Assembly: GCA_020073215.1 (NCBI GenBank)
Contig: JAIQFO010000025.1
Coordinates: forward strand, 1-64,000
Direction of reading: 5' to 3'
Length of the DNA stretch: 64,000 nt
From: Terriglobia bacterium
GTDB taxonomy: Bacteria; Acidobacteriota; Terriglobia; Terriglobales; Acidobacteriaceae
Shown here: positions 63,120-64,000 of the stretch, in pieces
How positions within the stretch are numbered: the first letter of the stretch is position 1
Layout: the number at the start of each line of letters is the position of its first letter
The notes under the pieces: generated by a model
Seen by the model: the letters and a program-made list of their open reading frames with translations, nothing else
Databases searched by the model: none
Told to the model about the DNA's origin: nothing
Position numbers and translations under genes: made by a program

Positions 63120-64000
63120 ATGCGTCTTATGATTAGAGGATTAGTGGTTTTTGTGGCGCTTCTCTCATGGTCCAATGCAGCGCCGGCCCAGGTTTCGGCG
63201 GCTGCGATCGACAGCTTATTCTCGAAATTTGTCAGCGCTCACGATCGGGGTTGCGCGGTGCTGGTGATCAAAGATGGCCAGCCGGTCTTCCGCAAAGGCT
63301 ATGGTGTGGCCGATCTGCGAACGTTGCAGAAGATCGGCCCGGAAAAGATCGGCCCGGAAACAAACTTTCGGTTGGCATCACTCACCAAGCAATTCACCGC
63401 GATGGCAGTGATGCTGCTGGTTCACGATGGCAAGCTGCATTACGACGACCGTCTCACCGGCGTTTTTCCAGACTTCCCTGCCTATGGGAACGCGATTACC
63501 CTCCGCCAGTTGCTGAACCACACCTCGGGTCTGGTCGCCTACGAAGACATCATGGCGAAGCAATATGCGGGTATTCCGGATGACAGAATCCCACAGATCA
63601 GCGACGCCGGCGTGCTCGACCTGATGAAACAGCAGAGAGGCACGAAATTCACGCCCGGCACGCACTGGGAATACAGCAATTCGGGTTATGTGCTTTTGGC
63701 GATGGTCGTGGAAAAACGATCTGGGATGAAATTTGGGGATTTTCTGCGCCAGCGAATTTTCACGCCGCTGGGGATGACCGGCACGATCGCCTACGAAAAG
63801 GGCAAGAACGAAGTCACGCATCGCGCCTACGGACACACCCGAACGGCGGAGGGATGGGGCGAAACGGATCAGAGTTCGACTGCGGCGACCCTGGGCGACG
63901 GTGGCGTCTATACGTCGCTCGACGATCTTGAAAAATGGGACCACGCACTGACCGCTCACACGCTGCTTCCGGCGAAAGAAATGGAGGCGGGATTGACCCC
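63120..64000 (+). CDS. Serine hydrolase of the beta-lactamase / D-Ala-D-Ala peptidase family (3' end beyond the window)
   Basis: About 293 residues of an exported hydrolase. Signal peptide (about 1-22, ending in NAAPAQ). Class C-type motifs: S-x-x-K in LASLTKQFTAM and Y-x-N in WEYSNSGYVLLAM. The third (K/H)xG motif would be beyond the edge. Two ATGs (63120 and 63129) are in the same frame; either is possible. Substrates range from peptides to esters. A 15-base tandem duplication at 63330-63359 inserts a second KIGPE next to the first. Confidence 0.9.
   Translation, partial: MRLMIRGLVVFVALLSWSNAAPAQVSAAAIDSLFSKFVSAHDRGCAVLVIKDGQPVFRKGYGVADLRTLQKIGPEKIGPETNFRLASLTKQFTAMAVMLLVHDGKLHYDDRLTGVFPDFPAYGNAITLRQLLNHTSGLVAYEDIMAKQYAGIPDDRIPQISDAGVLDLMKQQRGTKFTPGTHWEYSNSGYVLLAMVVEKRSGMKFGDFLRQRIFTPLGMTGTIAYEKGKNEVTHRAYGHTRTAEGWGETDQSSTAATLGDGGVYTSLDDLEKWDHALTAHTLLPAKEMEAGLT

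Overview
The window reads as one contig of a GC-rich, mostly free-living soil-type bacterium, most likely an Acidobacteriota (Terriglobia-like) genome. This is an inference from gene content: two winged-helix/TolB-like/TPR regulators, several small secreted proteins of a style common in that phylum, a VWFA-related protein, short scattered genes, and many short palindromic intergenic repeats. No rRNA, prophage or CRISPR array is visible. There is one tRNA (initiator Met) and one decayed transposase remnant beside it.

Layout. 0-4 kb: the 5' part of a class II copper nitrite reductase (nirK, leaving the window on the left), divergent from a PAS-LuxR regulator, followed by two small zinc-ribbon-like proteins, a hemerythrin-like fragment and a frameshifted P1-family peptidase. 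4.1-11.3 kb: a self-contained redox module. A sensor kinase with two c-type haem motifs and a sigma54 activator are transcribed leftwards. Divergent from them, behind a candidate sigma54 promoter and four CTGACA repeats, lies an operon for a membrane-anchored small protein, a stand-alone cyclic-nucleotide-type domain, a Rieske protein, a fused cytochrome b and a nine-haem cytochrome c. Near-identical hairpins close the module at both ends.

11.4-25 kb: a wHTH-TPR regulator, a secreted alpha/beta hydrolase, transposase debris, tRNA-fMet, an exported peroxiredoxin whose catalytic cysteine codon is UGA (probable selenoprotein), an acyl-CoA ligase, thiG, ftsB-like, a phosphohexomutase, cutA, two methyltransferases and a trans-sulfuration PLP enzyme. 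25-44 kb: a second wHTH-TPR regulator lying between two copies of an inverted-repeat element whose interiors point in opposite directions, PilZ and hybrid kinase signalling genes, msrPQ (periplasmic methionine sulfoxide repair), a lipoprotein, and the rimP-nusA-infB translation/transcription operon.

44-64 kb: moaA, a quinone oxidoreductase, and a dispersed set (MoeZ-type E1/rhodanese, ubiquitin-like sulfur carrier with a blocked C terminus, JAMM protease, cysteine synthase) that together suggest protein-thiocarboxylate-dependent cysteine synthesis. Then a PP2C-type phosphatase, RNase HI, a phosphoesterase, a peptide ABC ATPase, a TlpA-like thioredoxin, a LemA/DUF2207 pair, a VWA protein and the start of a serine hydrolase. 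The themes that recur are redox sensing and repair (haem kinase, bc complex, NirK, MsrPQ, Sec-peroxiredoxin, TlpA) and sulfur metabolism.
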